Part shown: positions 33,746-48,000 of the stretch, piece after piece
How the letters are laid out: each line of letters starts with the position of its first letter
How positions within the stretch are numbered: the stretch's first letter is position 1
Source of the DNA: Mytilus edulis
Lineage: Eukaryota; Mollusca; Bivalvia; Mytilida; Mytilidae
Direction: 5' to 3'
DNA: 64,000 nucleotides
Assembly: GCF_963676685.1 (NCBI RefSeq)
Contig: NC_092346.1
Location: 96,213,917-96,277,916, forward strand
Translations under genes and position numbers: made by a program
Notes under the pieces: model-generated
The model's input: the letters and a program-made list of their open reading frames with translations, nothing else
The model's database searches: none
What the model was told of the DNA's origin: nothing

Positions 33746-35803
33746 TCCAAATATATATATATAAAAAATACAAATTACATATTGTCATCTATAACAGACA
33801 CAAATCTAAACCATCTAGCTCTAAACTGACATAATTATAGAAAACTATGACTATACATTACATATATTATCAAAAGCTTAAACAACCAAAACATTAAGAT
33901 ATACTGGTAGTATAAATCTATATTTAACTGTTATATATAGATCTACAAAATCACATTACAAGTGTGGATTAATTTAACGTTTACAAAAAACAATAACTCC
34001 ACCTTCACAACCATCATACAATGAAATAAAATTATATATAAACAAAACAACTACATGTAGTAAATAAAAATACATACTAGACATAACAAATAAAACTATT
34101 GAAAAAAATAATATGAATAAATGATATATAAAAAAGTCTTTATATGTACATGTACAACTTTGGTGTATCGGTTAGCATCAAGGTAAAATAAAAGCGCTTG
34201 TGGCCAGAATGGGGTAGATATTTCTTAATAAGTGTTCTAATAACATTTTTTGGCAATATTGTGAGTTGTTTCCCTTTGTTCTCAACACAATCATGCTCAG
34301 ACTTGCGTCTTTGATATCTAAAGTGTAAAATTGTATTTACAATGAGAGAGCATTACATGTAATCATATTAACATCATAAATAATTAGAAAAAAAGTATTC
34401 CAGGACAATATCTACAAATATATTCCATATTTTATAATGTGAGAATTTAACCCTCTCGTTTTTTTATTATTTTACATAACTCATATGTATATGCTTCATG
34501 TATATAAAAATAAAACTATTTTCTAAATGATAAATCTTTCAATAAACAGGAAGTTAGATTACAAACATCTGGGAATAAAAGTCTTTAGAATTGTTTTAAC
34601 TTTGACAAAGATTACAGCGTGGGAATGGAATGGAACTGTAGGGTTTTCTAAAATTTGTTCATTCGGGAGACTTTCGAGCGTGGCATGTTGTTTGATGAAC
34701 TCTAATATTACTATATAACGTTTCTGCTGAAAGTTTTGGTAATCAAAACATTCTATATGTCAATATGAACCAAAAATAATATAAACAATATTAGCATCCA
34801 AATGTTTTCCTTAGAATGGTGGAGCTCTGAGTAAATCGATCAAAACTGTCACACAACAAATATAAAAAATGTCAAATAAACATTGAAAAACCAATCGTTG
34901 CTACCAGAATTTTTACATGTACCTTTTATGATAATAGTCTTACCTGTTAGAAGGTTTTAAAGCTCTTGTCCCAGTAGAAACCCAAATATGTTCATTTTCT
35001 CAATGTCAGATATTTTATAAGTTCTACAGGGAAGAATTATTTTGAGTGAATTCACATAGTATGGTGCTTACTGGGCCAGCCTTTATGATGAGTTGGATAA
35101 CATTCAATCTGTAATCTTTAATTTTTTATTTTCTGCCAAATTCTGGTACCCACATGCAAATATTCATCATTTCTCATGGAAAGCCAAGTTATAAGTCTGT
35201 AAGCAGTACATTTCTATGGCAGTTCACTTCATACATGAGGACAATGCAAAACTTCACCACTGAGGGGGAAGAATTCTTATACTACATGCATAACGTTTTA
35301 TAATAGTTGAATTTTAACCCAAAATAATTGAAATCAAATATTTGCCAACAGCTGCATACTTATTCTATAGTGGTATTTTTCATCACTGTTCGACAACTAT
35401 AAGACTGAGATTTACATTGTGAACCTACATTGACTTGTCAATTACAATCTATCAGGATGTATGTTTGTTCACATAAACAATATATACATAAATATGTGAA
35501 CTATAAATATTATATACAACACATTGGCAGATTTTCTATACATAACGAATTAATTATAAAATTATGTTGCATTATGGGATTGCACTATTTTTGATTGGTC
35601 AAGTCATCACTTTGACAAGTTGTGACATTAGTTTAGCATAACATAGTTTTAATTTCTGAAAAATACCAAGAAACCTAAAATCACATATTGTTTAGTAGTC
35701 ATTATAGAATTTATGTTATTTTCAGATAAAACTGACATGATTGTAAATATTGCCTGGGTAAAAAAATAAATAACCAAAACACCACAATTAACTAAAAAAT
35801 ATT
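33746..35803. other. AT-rich non-coding stretch downstream of POMT1
   Basis: No gene recognised. It may include POMT1 3' UTR; a minus-strand AATAAA at 35125-35130 is one possible signal. A 63-codon frame at 34527 has no recognisable features. Confidence 0.4.
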
Positions 35804-35907
35804 AAACATGAACATGAATAAAGAAATCCCACGATTCTTGACAATGGTGTCCACATTAAACAAGGCCATGAATTAAGAAGTCCCACAATTATCTCCTTAT
35901 TATGTAA
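35804..35907 (-). repeat. Two degenerate copies of the POMT1 stop-codon region
   Basis: Downstream of the stop, the minus strand repeats GTGGGACTTCTTAATTCATG(G)CCTTGTTTAAT and then, more diverged, GTGGGATTTCTTTATTCATG with TTCATGTTTAAT. These match the end of exon 18 (ATGGGACTTCTTAATTCATG, then TCCGTGTTTAA), giving three tandem units of about 55 bp that span stop codon and 3' UTR. Confidence 0.75.
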
Positions 35908-36085
35908 TTAAACACGGACATGAATTAAGAAGTCCCATGATTCCCTCCACATTAAGTCTGTAATCTGCTGAGGTGTTAAATCAGTACCTCCATAAGTGAA
36001 AACTGATAATTTATAAAAACTATAAATAGTGCATAAAATAATGCCTACTGTCACATATTTAACTGTTGATGGCAGTACAGGAAAT
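35908..36085 (-). CDS. POMT1 exon 18 (stop codon)
   Basis: Residues 727-785: final helix [16 protein letters not shown] and the conserved tail [19 protein letters not shown], then TAA. Confidence 0.94.
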
Positions 36086-39000
36086 CTGCAAAGAAAAAAA
36101 AAGAAAGTAAATAAATATATAGTTTTATGAATACATCCACCATGACTAGAATTGAATATCTTTATAAATTAAACTAATTCTTATATTGTTGTTTTTAAGT
36201 TATATCATTGTTTATTTCTTTTCTATTTGAGAAAATATTTCAATCTCATTATAAGATTGATTAATTGATTGGTGTTTCAAGCTTCTAAAAATTAAAGATT
36301 AAAGTTCTACCAATGTTTTAGCTTTTTATGTCATAAAGGTGTAATACCACCAAATCATGGTACGTCACATCCTATTGTATACGAAAATAGGTCAACAAAA
36401 ATATTCCCTTGAATTAGACAGTTGTAGGTAATTAATCCTACATTTTATTGCAGTAAAAGATTTCTGTGTCATAAACATATGTCTTGGGTACTTCAAAGCA
36501 CCATTATTTTTTTATTTGGGATTTCTATAGAATATTTTGTAATCTAGAGGTTACATGATGACTAAACCTTGTACACAGATACAATAAGAGGAGAAATTTG
36601 ATTGGTTAACTTCCAGTGATGGTTATTTTCTTATATGCAATGAAATGTTATGTGAATTTTTTTCTATAGTACTGGACAGGATAAAACTTTACTCATGCCA
36701 AGTATTTCTTTATTTGAACACTTCTACAGATTTTTTGGAAAAGTGCAAATTTAACAAAGACTAATAGGGGGAAATCAATGGTGGTATTACTCCTAAAGAT
36801 CACTAAGGGGAGATAACTATATAAATATGTAGACTAATCTATGTGAAACAATATATAAATGATCTTATAATGCTGTTGCTGCTAAGATCATAAAGATCAC
36901 TAAGGGGAGATAACTATACACCTATGTAAACTAACCTATGTGAAACAACATATAAATGATCGATTAATGCTGTTGCTGCTAAGATCATAAAGATCACTAA
37001 GGGGAGATAACTATACACCTATGTAAACTAACCTATGTGAAACAACATATACATGATCTTATAATGCTGTTGCTGCTAAGATCATAAAGATCACTAAGGG
37101 GAGATAACTATGTAAACTAACCTATGTGAAACAACATATAAATGATCTTATAATGCTGTTGCTGCTAAGATCATAAAGATTACTAAGGGGAGATAACTAT
37201 ACAACTATGTAAACTAACCTATGTGAAACAACATATAAATGATCGATTAATGATCATAAAGATCACTAAGGGGAGATAACTATACAACTATGTAAACTAA
37301 CCTATGTGAAACAACATATAAATGATCGATTAATGATCATAAAGATCACTAAGGGGAGATAACTATACAACTATGTAAACTAACCTATGTGAAAAAACAT
37401 ATAAATGATCGATTAATGCTGTTGCTGCTAAGATCATTATTATTACTAAGGGGAGGTAACTATATAACTATGTAAACTAACCTATGTGAAACAACATATA
37501 AATGATCGAGTAATGCTGTTACTGCTAAGATCATAAAGATCACTAAGGGGAGATAACTATGTAAACTAATCTATGTGAAACAACATATAAATGATCGATT
37601 AATGCTGTTGCTGCTAAGATCTTAAAGATCACTAAGGGGAGACAACTATATAACTATGTAAACTAACCTATGTGAAACAACATATAAATGATCTTATAAT
37701 GCTGTTGCTGCTAAGATCATAAAGATTACTAAGGGGAGATAACTATGTAAACTAACCTATGTGAAACAACATATAAATGATCGAGTAATGCTGTTGCTGC
37801 TAAAATCTTAAAGATCACTAAGGGGAGATACCTATATAAATATGTAAACTAACCTATGTGAAACAACATATAAATGATCTTATAATGCTGTTGCTGCTAA
37901 GATCATAAAGATTACTAAGGGGAGATAACTATGTAAACTAAACTATGTGAAACAACATCTAAATGATCTATTAATGCTGTTGCTGCTAAGATCTTAAAGA
38001 TCACTAAGGGGAGATAACTATATAACTATGTAAACTAACCTATGTGAAACAACATATAAATGATCGATTAATGCTGTTGCTGCTTAGATCATAAAGATTA
38101 CTAAGGGGAGGTAACTATATAACTATGTAAACTCACCTATGTGAAACAACATATAAGTGATCTATTAATGCTGTTGCTGCTAAGATCTTAAAGATCACAC
38201 AGGGGAGATAGCTATGTAAAAACAATGTACTGTCAGTCAGAAAGAAAGGAAGATAATGCAGGAAATATCCACCAATCAGAAGTTCTGCTATGAATACAAA
38301 ATGATTCCATTCACCTGAAACAAAGTACATCAATCACCAGATTTTTTTTTATATCAGATTCTTAATGTGTAAAATGTAAAGTTTTCTTGTCAAAATTATT
38401 CATTTATTGAATATACATTATTGTACTTGTTTTATTTGTATGGCTTTGTTGTCTGCATACTACATAATATAATATAGTTTAACCAACATTAACAGAACAA
38501 TACTTTACAATTAAAGCCTATTTACGAGGTTGATACAAGGATGTATTGACCTGAAAGATGCATATCGACTATTGTCAGTACACATGAAATATAGATCCAA
38601 TTCTTCAAAATGGTTGTTATGATTGTGTCACAAACTACTGAGGTTGTTCGATTTCTCTTATTTTTTTTTTTTATTTTTTTTTTAGATATTTCATTAAAAA
38701 TAAGTATGTAATATCACTTTTCTATCTGCTGTTTTCAGTCTACCTATATAAGCACAGCTGATAATGTGACTCTTGCTGAACAAATCAAATTAGTTATTTG
38801 GATGGTGGCACTCACACCACATCTTCCTATATCTAGTTAGATAATAAAAATTAATTATATTTCAGTATATCTTCTTGTGTTTTCTCAGTGCTGAGGACAT
38901 AGTGTGAAATTGATATAATGTGATATTAAGGATTACAAATGTGTTGACTTTTTTGATAACAACATAGAGATGTCAGCATATATTCAGGAAACTGCAGTGG

Positions 39001-42000
39001 TACATACTATGTTTTTATACCACAAATGGAACATCAACAATGTTATCATACCAATTGTTACTTAGTTGCAGTTTTAGCTAAAGAGGTTCACAGAGGGAAA
39101 ATAATGATGTGTATCCGTCAATAATACCTTTTTAATCTAAAATCACACGATTTTCACATCAAATACTAAATTAGTGTCTTAAAGTGTTAGTACAAATTTT
39201 TGCATACACATTAGAATTATTTACACAGCAAATTAAAAAATCCTTCACATATGCATAACATATATATATAAACCACATTTTGATTGTTTAACAAATATCT
39301 GGTACTGGAAAAAACATTAATTTAGAGGTAATTCATATTAAATGTGTAATTCAGGTTTCAGACAAGGTATATAATGTGACATTCCCTGCTTATTGTTTAT
39401 ATCATCTTCCCCTTCGGCTCAGAGAATATAAGCAATAAATTTCACATTATACAGTATGCCCAGAGAGTTTGTAATCGCGAACTTTTATCACCGATTTCCG
39501 AGTGTAGCGGTGTGACACCGCGAATCACGGATTCTACTCCCAATTTCCTCCAAAGATTCTCTCCCAACACCGCGTGGCTGTTAATTGGTTTATTGCCCAT
39601 CGGATGAACTGAAAATTAATGACGCGTGACAACATAATCGGATTAGCCAGATTTATTACCTTTGTACATTTAATCGATCTTGATTGCACCTGTGTGCTTT
39701 AAAATACGTTATTTAAATGTCCATTCATTGTCAGATAAAAGTGTGACATTTTTATTTAAAATAAGATAATTATTCTTGTATGTATATGCCCATGTCATTG
39801 TCATATTAAATAAAACGTAAAAACGTATAAAAATACGAATAAAACACTTATTTAGTATTTTCATTATAGTCCGATCAGGTCATAATTTTGTTTTTTCAAC
39901 AAAGTTTCAACAAAGATGATTTTACCACAATTAGAACCTTTTATGACCTACTCAGTGAATATCCGGTTTATTAATAGTTCAATATTATATAATTAATATC
40001 AACTGGCTTAAAACAAAATGATGTTTTTACGGTAATTTGTCCAATCTAAATCAAACCCTAGAGTTAATTTATCGGACCAACAAGTGAACTCTGTTACTTT
40101 CAATTTATTTTGAAATGTAAAATATTATGTTTCACTACCTCGGTAGATTACCGACTTGAAATATTTGAATTTAAAAAAGAAACTGTAAAGTGACAAATAG
40201 TTTCGTATGCAATGTGGCAGCCCTATATTACTAAATACTGAGATAATTCCCCGCCCAGACACAACACAATCATCACAACCTTATTTAATTATATGAAGAA
40301 ATAAAATCATGTGTTTTTTATCTGTTATGATCTGTTATTGATCTTTTATTATTTAAAATAAAATTGGATTGGCGCAATCCGTATTTTACTGCTCGTTAAA
40401 AGTCCTCGGCGAAATATAAAAAGAAGTATTTCAACAATTTATACTATAGAATATTAAAATGAAATTATATCGTACAAGAAAGAAATATGTAAAAAAAATG
40501 TGGATCGGATTTTTACGATCGACACATTTTCACAGAGGATCTCTACCAACGCCCATCAGGAACTGAACGACATGCATCCTGTTTTCATCTACCATTAATG
40601 TATAGTGTTGACTAATAAATAATGTCCAGGTTTATGTCCTCTGTTGACTGAGAAACGTATAAATAAAAGGCTGATGTTCGTTTATTCAGAAAAGGAATAA
40701 AATTTAGAATCCGGTTAATCAATTGTAAAAGGACCTTCTAGAGCCTCAATCTTAACGCACACAAATGTCAATCATTACATGAATTTTCCCACGGTTATCC
40801 AGAAAGGTCACCTGAGTTTACTGTTACATGATACTATTTCCCGCCAAATAAAAATCTCGTGGACAAAATTGATGTCACTATTTTTAGCATTCAATATTGT
40901 GAGCGAAGTCAAGTTCAAGTTCAATCACGCACTGTTGATCACTGAGATGCGTGTCGTCTTCCCACGGCAATTAATTGTTTTAAAAATATTTAAAGATAAC
41001 TGTTCTAAATACAACACAAAGGTTTACATTCATTGTGCGTAAATGAATATTATGCAACGACGAGTTGATGCAGCTATAGAAGTATTCCTGTTGTAGCCGA
41101 AATGTATTATATCCTAAAGTAATGCTAATCGTGAAGAGAAAATGCCGTAGACTTATTAAGCATAACGAATGGTGAATAGTATTTTCTTTTTTACTTGCAT
41201 ATACACATTTTATACCTTCAGCGTTAGTTTCCGTTTATTTTCACGCAAGTATGTCTCTTTTCGTAAGTTATATCAATTACCGATAAATAAAAAACGAGGT
41301 CATAATCAAGTATAGATTTTTTTTATAAAACTTTAATGCAATTGAAAGCATTAACAACAACGTTTTGGATTTTAAAACTTTTATTTTGTAATCGTAAAAT
41401 GGAAATGGCGTAGAATTATTAGCATAACAGATAAGGAATAATATTTTCTTTTTTACTTGTAGTATAAAAAACTTTGAGACGTGTAATTTTTCTTTAAACT
41501 GCCCTCATTTATTCAGCGTTAGTCTCCGTTTATTGGTGCACAATTATATCTCTTTTAGTGAATTAAATATTTATTTACTGATAAAAAAACGGAAGTCAAA
41601 ATCAAATATAGTTGTTTAAAAACTTGATTAAAATGTACAGAGTAATTGAAAGAATTAACAACAACGTTTTGCTTTTTATTTTAATCTTTCATTTGTTTCA
41701 AGCAATCAGATATAACCTGATAATCAATAGACAGGAAATACAATTGTTTAATTACATTAGAAATCTCACATACCTTGACTGTCGCGTGCCGGCATAGATC
41801 AGACAGATTAGGGCAATTAATTACCTGGTGTCACACCGCGTCACACCAGACTGGGAGAGATGTCGCTAATACAATAAACAAAAGGTAGCGGATTTACGCG
41901 GAAGTCGGAGGGAATACTCCCAAATTTCTCCGAGAATTTTGGGAGGGATGTCGGAGTTTCCTGGTGTTACACCAGGAAAAATATCGGAGTATGGAGTTTG

Positions 42001-45000
42001 GGATTACAAACTCCTTGGGCGTACTGTATAACCTGTCTGAGACCAGAATAAAATATTTCATTTAAATTTTTTTAAAGAGAATATTTAACTAATGATCATA
42101 CAGGAATTAAATGAATAGTGCAATTCAAATCTTTGAAATAGAAAAAACAAGTGAGACATTTCATTTCAGAGTTTATTTGGGTTATATGAAGAAAAATATT
42201 CTTAAATAACTGATTGAAAAAGCAAAACTGTACTGTTAGTGTATTTTGGTAATATTTTAGGATACAGATTTGAGGGATATATACTTCTTTCAACAGATCA
42301 AGATTTTCAATATCTACAATATGTATATGTACCTGTTGTGAGATCAAACCAGCCTCTTCGTCGTCTCAGTAAATAAAATACTAACAATGCTGAGTAACCG
42401 AAAACAGAAAGTGTCCCTAGGTACCAGATAACTGGGTTACCCAGCAAATGTATCTGTGCCTGAGAATGTAAATATATGACAAACACCAATGATAAAAGAA
42501 TCTAAAGAGAAATTGTGTTTATTTTCTAACAAATTTAAAAAGAGGTTATGTGTTATCAATTCAGGGATCGGATCGTCCAATAAGCTACATAAACATCCAT
42601 TCTAGCAATTTATCAATACTAAAGACTTGCATAAATATTATTAAGGCTCATCCGAAAAGTCACATTTTTATCCATAAACAGCCATTCTACATTGGCTAGA
42701 GGTATAGGGGGAGGGTTGAGATATCAAAAACATGTTTAACCCCACTGCATTTTTACGCTTGTCCCAAGTCAGGAGCCTCTGCCCTTTGTTAGTCTTGTAT
42801 GATTTTTAATTTTAGTTTCTTGTGTATAATTCAGAGTTTATTATGATGTCCATTATCACTTAACTAGTATACATATTTGTTAAGGGGCAGGCTGAAGGAC
42901 TCCTCTGGGTGAAGGAGTTTCTCGCTGCATTGAAGACCCATTGGTGGCCTTCAGCTATTGTCTGCTCTATGGTTGGGTTGTTGTCTCTTTGACACATTCC
43001 CCATTTCCATTCTCAATTTTATTCTATTGGTTAGTACTATAGACTTACATTACTATTAGGGCTCATCCAATAAGCCACATTTTTATCCATAAATGGCCAT
43101 TCTATTGGTTCAGTGCTGTATTTATGTTCCATTTCTTCAGCTTTTCCCATCAACATCTTCAGCTGAAGTTCTGTAAACTTGGTCCAGAATGATAGATGTG
43201 TGGGTTCAAGAGGAATCATTTCACTTTGTGCTATCTCTCGAGCCTGTTGGTCCTTTTCAACACCTAATAAATAAAGGAACAATGTTTTAGTGTAGAGAAA
43301 GCAGTAAGAGACACATATTATAAAATCAAGAGAGAACATAAAATCACAGAGGAAATTATTGCAGACCAAGCTTTCTGAATAACTGTGGATTCATTTTTTT
43401 TTTCGTTAGTTCCAATTTTTGTGAAATATATAGAAAACTTGCATGTTAGTGGATATTTGATTTTGTGGTTTTGCGTAAGTCTGCATACAAGCCTATAGAA
43501 AATTTGTTATTTGTTGAACATTTACTTTTGTGGTTCACTTGTTCCCAAAAAGAAGATAAGATAAGTTAAGATATGTTTTATTACAAATTAAGGGCCCATA
43601 AGGGAGTAATAATGAATCCACAGTAACAGATTTCCTAAAAATCATTCTTACTTTTTGTAAATCTATGCTCTTCCACATTCCACACTGTAGCTTCCTGATT
43701 GATGATTCTATCTGTTGATATTTCCAGCTGATGAAATCCCCATTCAGGTAGTTGCTTACCAGTACTCTAAAAAGAAAAGAAATTATAGTAACGCTACCAA
43801 CTATTTTTTATTTAGATAACAAGTAAACCCTAATTTTAAACAGACATAAGGATATAGGGATCCAAAGGACTATCTGAATAAAGCAAATCATAAGAAACAT
43901 GGTAGTCAGATGAACAAGAGATTGACTTGTACAAACTAATAATAATCAAATTACAGACTCAAAATACAACACAGAAACTACACAGTTCTAGTAAGGATTT
44001 TAAGGTTTCATCATACCATATAGGTAAGAGAAACTTTTGTATGAACATAAATTACCTTTATTTAATGCAAGTGTAATTTTACCATTAATTTTTATGAAAT
44101 GCTAGTATGTACCAATCTGCCTACGTTTTATGTATAACTAACTTTACCTTAAGTGCCTGTGAAGTGTTAACATGGACCAGTCTAATATGACTTTTAATTG
44201 TCTGCCATTTATGGCCATCAGTATCACGGTTTATTACTTCCTGAAAATAATAATGATATGCATTATCTGACTGTAATGTTTCTGACAATTGAAGTAAATT
44301 GTACAAATCTGCTTTATTCTTGTGGCCAGTATGATTAATTGTAAAATTTTCTTTATAACAAATTTTAATTCAACAGCCAAAAAGACACAAAGCTTTTTGT
44401 AAGGTTTTTATTACCAGTTAGATGTGACCATATTTCTTTGCCCCAGTCACTCTTTGAAACATTATTCAATATCCACATGAAATATAATGTCACAAAGATT
44501 ACCATAAAATGTTTGTTTTCAGTATAAAAGTTCTGAATACTAATATTTTCTAATATAAACATATTTACATTTAAATAACTTATCCATTTCCCTACATGAA
44601 TCAACAAAGTTATTTACAAAAAACGATTTGAGAGATTCTGACAAAATTTTTATATAATTCAAAATATGAACTTACCACTCTCCATAAATTCTGTGCAGGC
44701 ATTGTAACATTGTAATCTATGTAACAAGTTACTTCCTGGTTCTGTGGTGTAATAGGGGCTGCCACGTCATGGCTAAAAATAGAAACATTGTAATCTATGT
44801 AACAATTTACTTCAGGGAACTGTAGTTATAGAGCTGCCACAGCAAGGCTAACAAAAAAACATTGATATCTATGCAACAAATTGATTTTTAGTTTTGATGG
44901 AATGCCACATCTAGGCCTAAAAAGTAACACTGTTATCTATGTAATAAGCTTATGAATTGTTGCTAGTGTGTGATAGGAACTCTCCACATCTAGATAACTA

Positions 45001-48000
45001 GAGGTTTAAGGTGCCTGTGTTGCTCACCTGCATAGTCAACAATGGCCTTAATTTTATTACAAGTTAACTGAAGATTTTGGCTATTATGGATTACTTGTGG
45101 ATCTTGTCTTGCTGATCACTTGTGCTATATTTAAAGTTTCTATCTAGCAATTACGATTTTCAAGATAAAAGGCAAAAATTAAAAAAGAATATCTGTTAAA
45201 GGCAATAACTCCTGTAGTTTTGATGTAAATGAACAATAGGTAGAGCTCATCATTCTAAATATTTTTGCCCCGTCAGATTTTCTCTATTGATAGAAGCTTT
45301 CAAAAAAATAGGCAACACTTGCATTTTACCCCTAAGTTCTATTTTTAGCCATGTCAGCCATCTTTGTTTGCCGGTAGGTTCATTAGACACTAAATACCCC
45401 AATGATTATTGTGGCCAAGATTGGTTAAAGTAAGCCCAGTATTTTCAGAGAAGAAGATTTTTATGAATGTTTACAGATGACAACAGACAACCATGTTTTT
45501 TTCTTCAGAAAACTTATACACAAATTTAACTGCCAACAACATGTTACTTTTGCTCAAACCACTATACCCACAATTAACAGTATTTTTTACAGTATCATCA
45601 AGATTTTACAAAAAAAATACATTTAAAGTCATTTTTAAGGGTCATAACTCAAGAACTGTAAATGAAGAAGAACAAAAGACAGCTAGCAATGTTTATAGCT
45701 GACATGAAGAGTTATCTTGTTCATTTATTAAAAGACGTTTCTCAGTCCATATTGCTTAATTTCTTTTAACAAATTGCCAGATTAAATGACATAAAGTTGT
45801 GTAACTGACCTATTGAGAGCTCTGCTAGTTATACCATGAACCAATTGTATCAGGTCTCCATGTTCTATAGGCTTTGGGGGGTCATCCACCACCATGGAAT
45901 CACTGAAATACAATATTTTCTCTGTGAACTGACTATACTATTTTACTATTTTAGAGATGGACAAAATGTATTAAAAAAAAAATTTCATGATTGTCTACTA
46001 GATAACATCTGAAGATCGGTAAAGTTATCATAAACATTCTATAATCATCAGATAATATCTGTACACTTGTTATATAATAGGTTTTCTGAGTTCATTTTAA
46101 ACAGACATGACATGATAAAGAAATGATTTATATAATGTTATATAAAATAGCTCTGAAGAACTGCTTAGAAGAGTCTGATTGGCTACATATTTCTGAACAA
46201 CAGCTTAGAAGTGTCTGTTTGGCATGCTGTAAAACATTTTTTTCAACTCTGCAATTTCAGTTTAAAGTGCCTCTACCATATCAGGTTAGGACAAGGATTG
46301 TTTGAAGATATTTACCTGAGAAGTATCCAGTACTATATGACATGGAATTTTTATTATCTAGTTTGAATGAAGCAGTTAGTAAATAATCTCCACACTATAC
46401 AATAAGTTTACCTGTCTGGATGTTTAACTATCCACCAGTTATTGATGTCTTTAAATACATAACATGTGACCTGTTGTTGGTGACTACTTCCACGTCCATC
46501 TGAGTAACGTAAAGGATAAACGTGGGCGTGGGAATGTAACCAGCATGGCTTTCCTCCTGTATGGTAGGTGGGACGTAAGGTGATCTGAGATCCAAAGGAT
46601 ACATGTAATGGCTGTCCTTTTGTTAAAGCTGCTAATCCACCCTGACAATAAAACAAATATATATATATTGTCAAACCTGTACATAATAGAAAAGAAACAT
46701 TTATTGTCCATATTATAAAGGTCTTTATAACAAGTTTCAGACATATTTACAATGTCTTTAATCAGTAGTGAACTGATGGTAATATATATTGGGGACATTG
46801 GTGATATTCTGTATAAAAGACATATGCTAAATTTATGCCTTCTTCAGAGAAAGAAACTGGGACCTAGTTGCAATATTTACATTGAGAAATTCTGTGTACC
46901 ATGTGTACGGTCATACAAGCTGGATGGCAATAATACAAAATAATGACATTCTCTGTTACCTGTTTTAACATGTGTTCTATGACATTCATTATAATGATAA
47001 AAGTTGCTTACTATATCAATCACAAAGTTTGTTCAAAAGGACCAGTATGACTGGTCCAATGCTTTAAATTATTTCAGTATTGGTTATTTACCTCAATTTG
47101 AAGGATTTTGATTATATAAATATAAATATGTAGAGATAAATGGAAATCTAGGCCTGGTACATACATCTTATATTTTTTTCTCTCTCTTTTTTTTTTAATT
47201 TAATATAATTTTGTTGATTTGTAATTCAGAAGCCATATAATTTGGATAAGGTTTTCTTTCTCATTAGTAACTTTAATCATATAACTAATTTCAATAGTCT
47301 TAATCAAATGCATATTACATACTGTATAATCAGAAACTTTGGTGTTCAAAAATCATTGCAAGACTGAAAATGTGATATTTTACTTTTGGAAAACCATACA
47401 ATTGCCATTATTCTTTCAGAGTAACAATAAACATCAGATAATGTAATTGTTTATGTTTCTGAGCTTTATAAAGCAAAATTTTATGTATTAGCAACATAAA
47501 AATTTATTTTAATATTTTAGAAAATGACATCTGTTAACCATACAACATACCTCTAAACTAGCTTGAAATGCACTGGTCATTATATAATCTTAAGTCCATA
47601 CAACATAACTCTAAACTAGCTTGAAAGGCACTGGTCATTATATAATCTTACGTCCATACAACATACCTCGAAACTAGCTTGAAAGGCACTGGTCATTTTA
47701 TAATCTTAAGTCCATACAACATCCCTCTAAACTAGCTTGAAAGGCACTGGTCATTATATAATCTTACGTCCATACAACATACCTCTAAACTAGCTTGAAA
47801 TGCACTGGTCATTATATAATCTTAAGTCCATACAACATACCTCTAAACTAGCTTGAAAGGCACTGGTCATTATATAATCTTAAGTCCATACAACATACCT
47901 CTAAACTAGCTTGAAATGCACTGGTCATTATATAATCTTAAGTCCATACAACATACCTCGAAACTAGCTTGAAAGGCACTGGTCATTATATAATCTTAAG

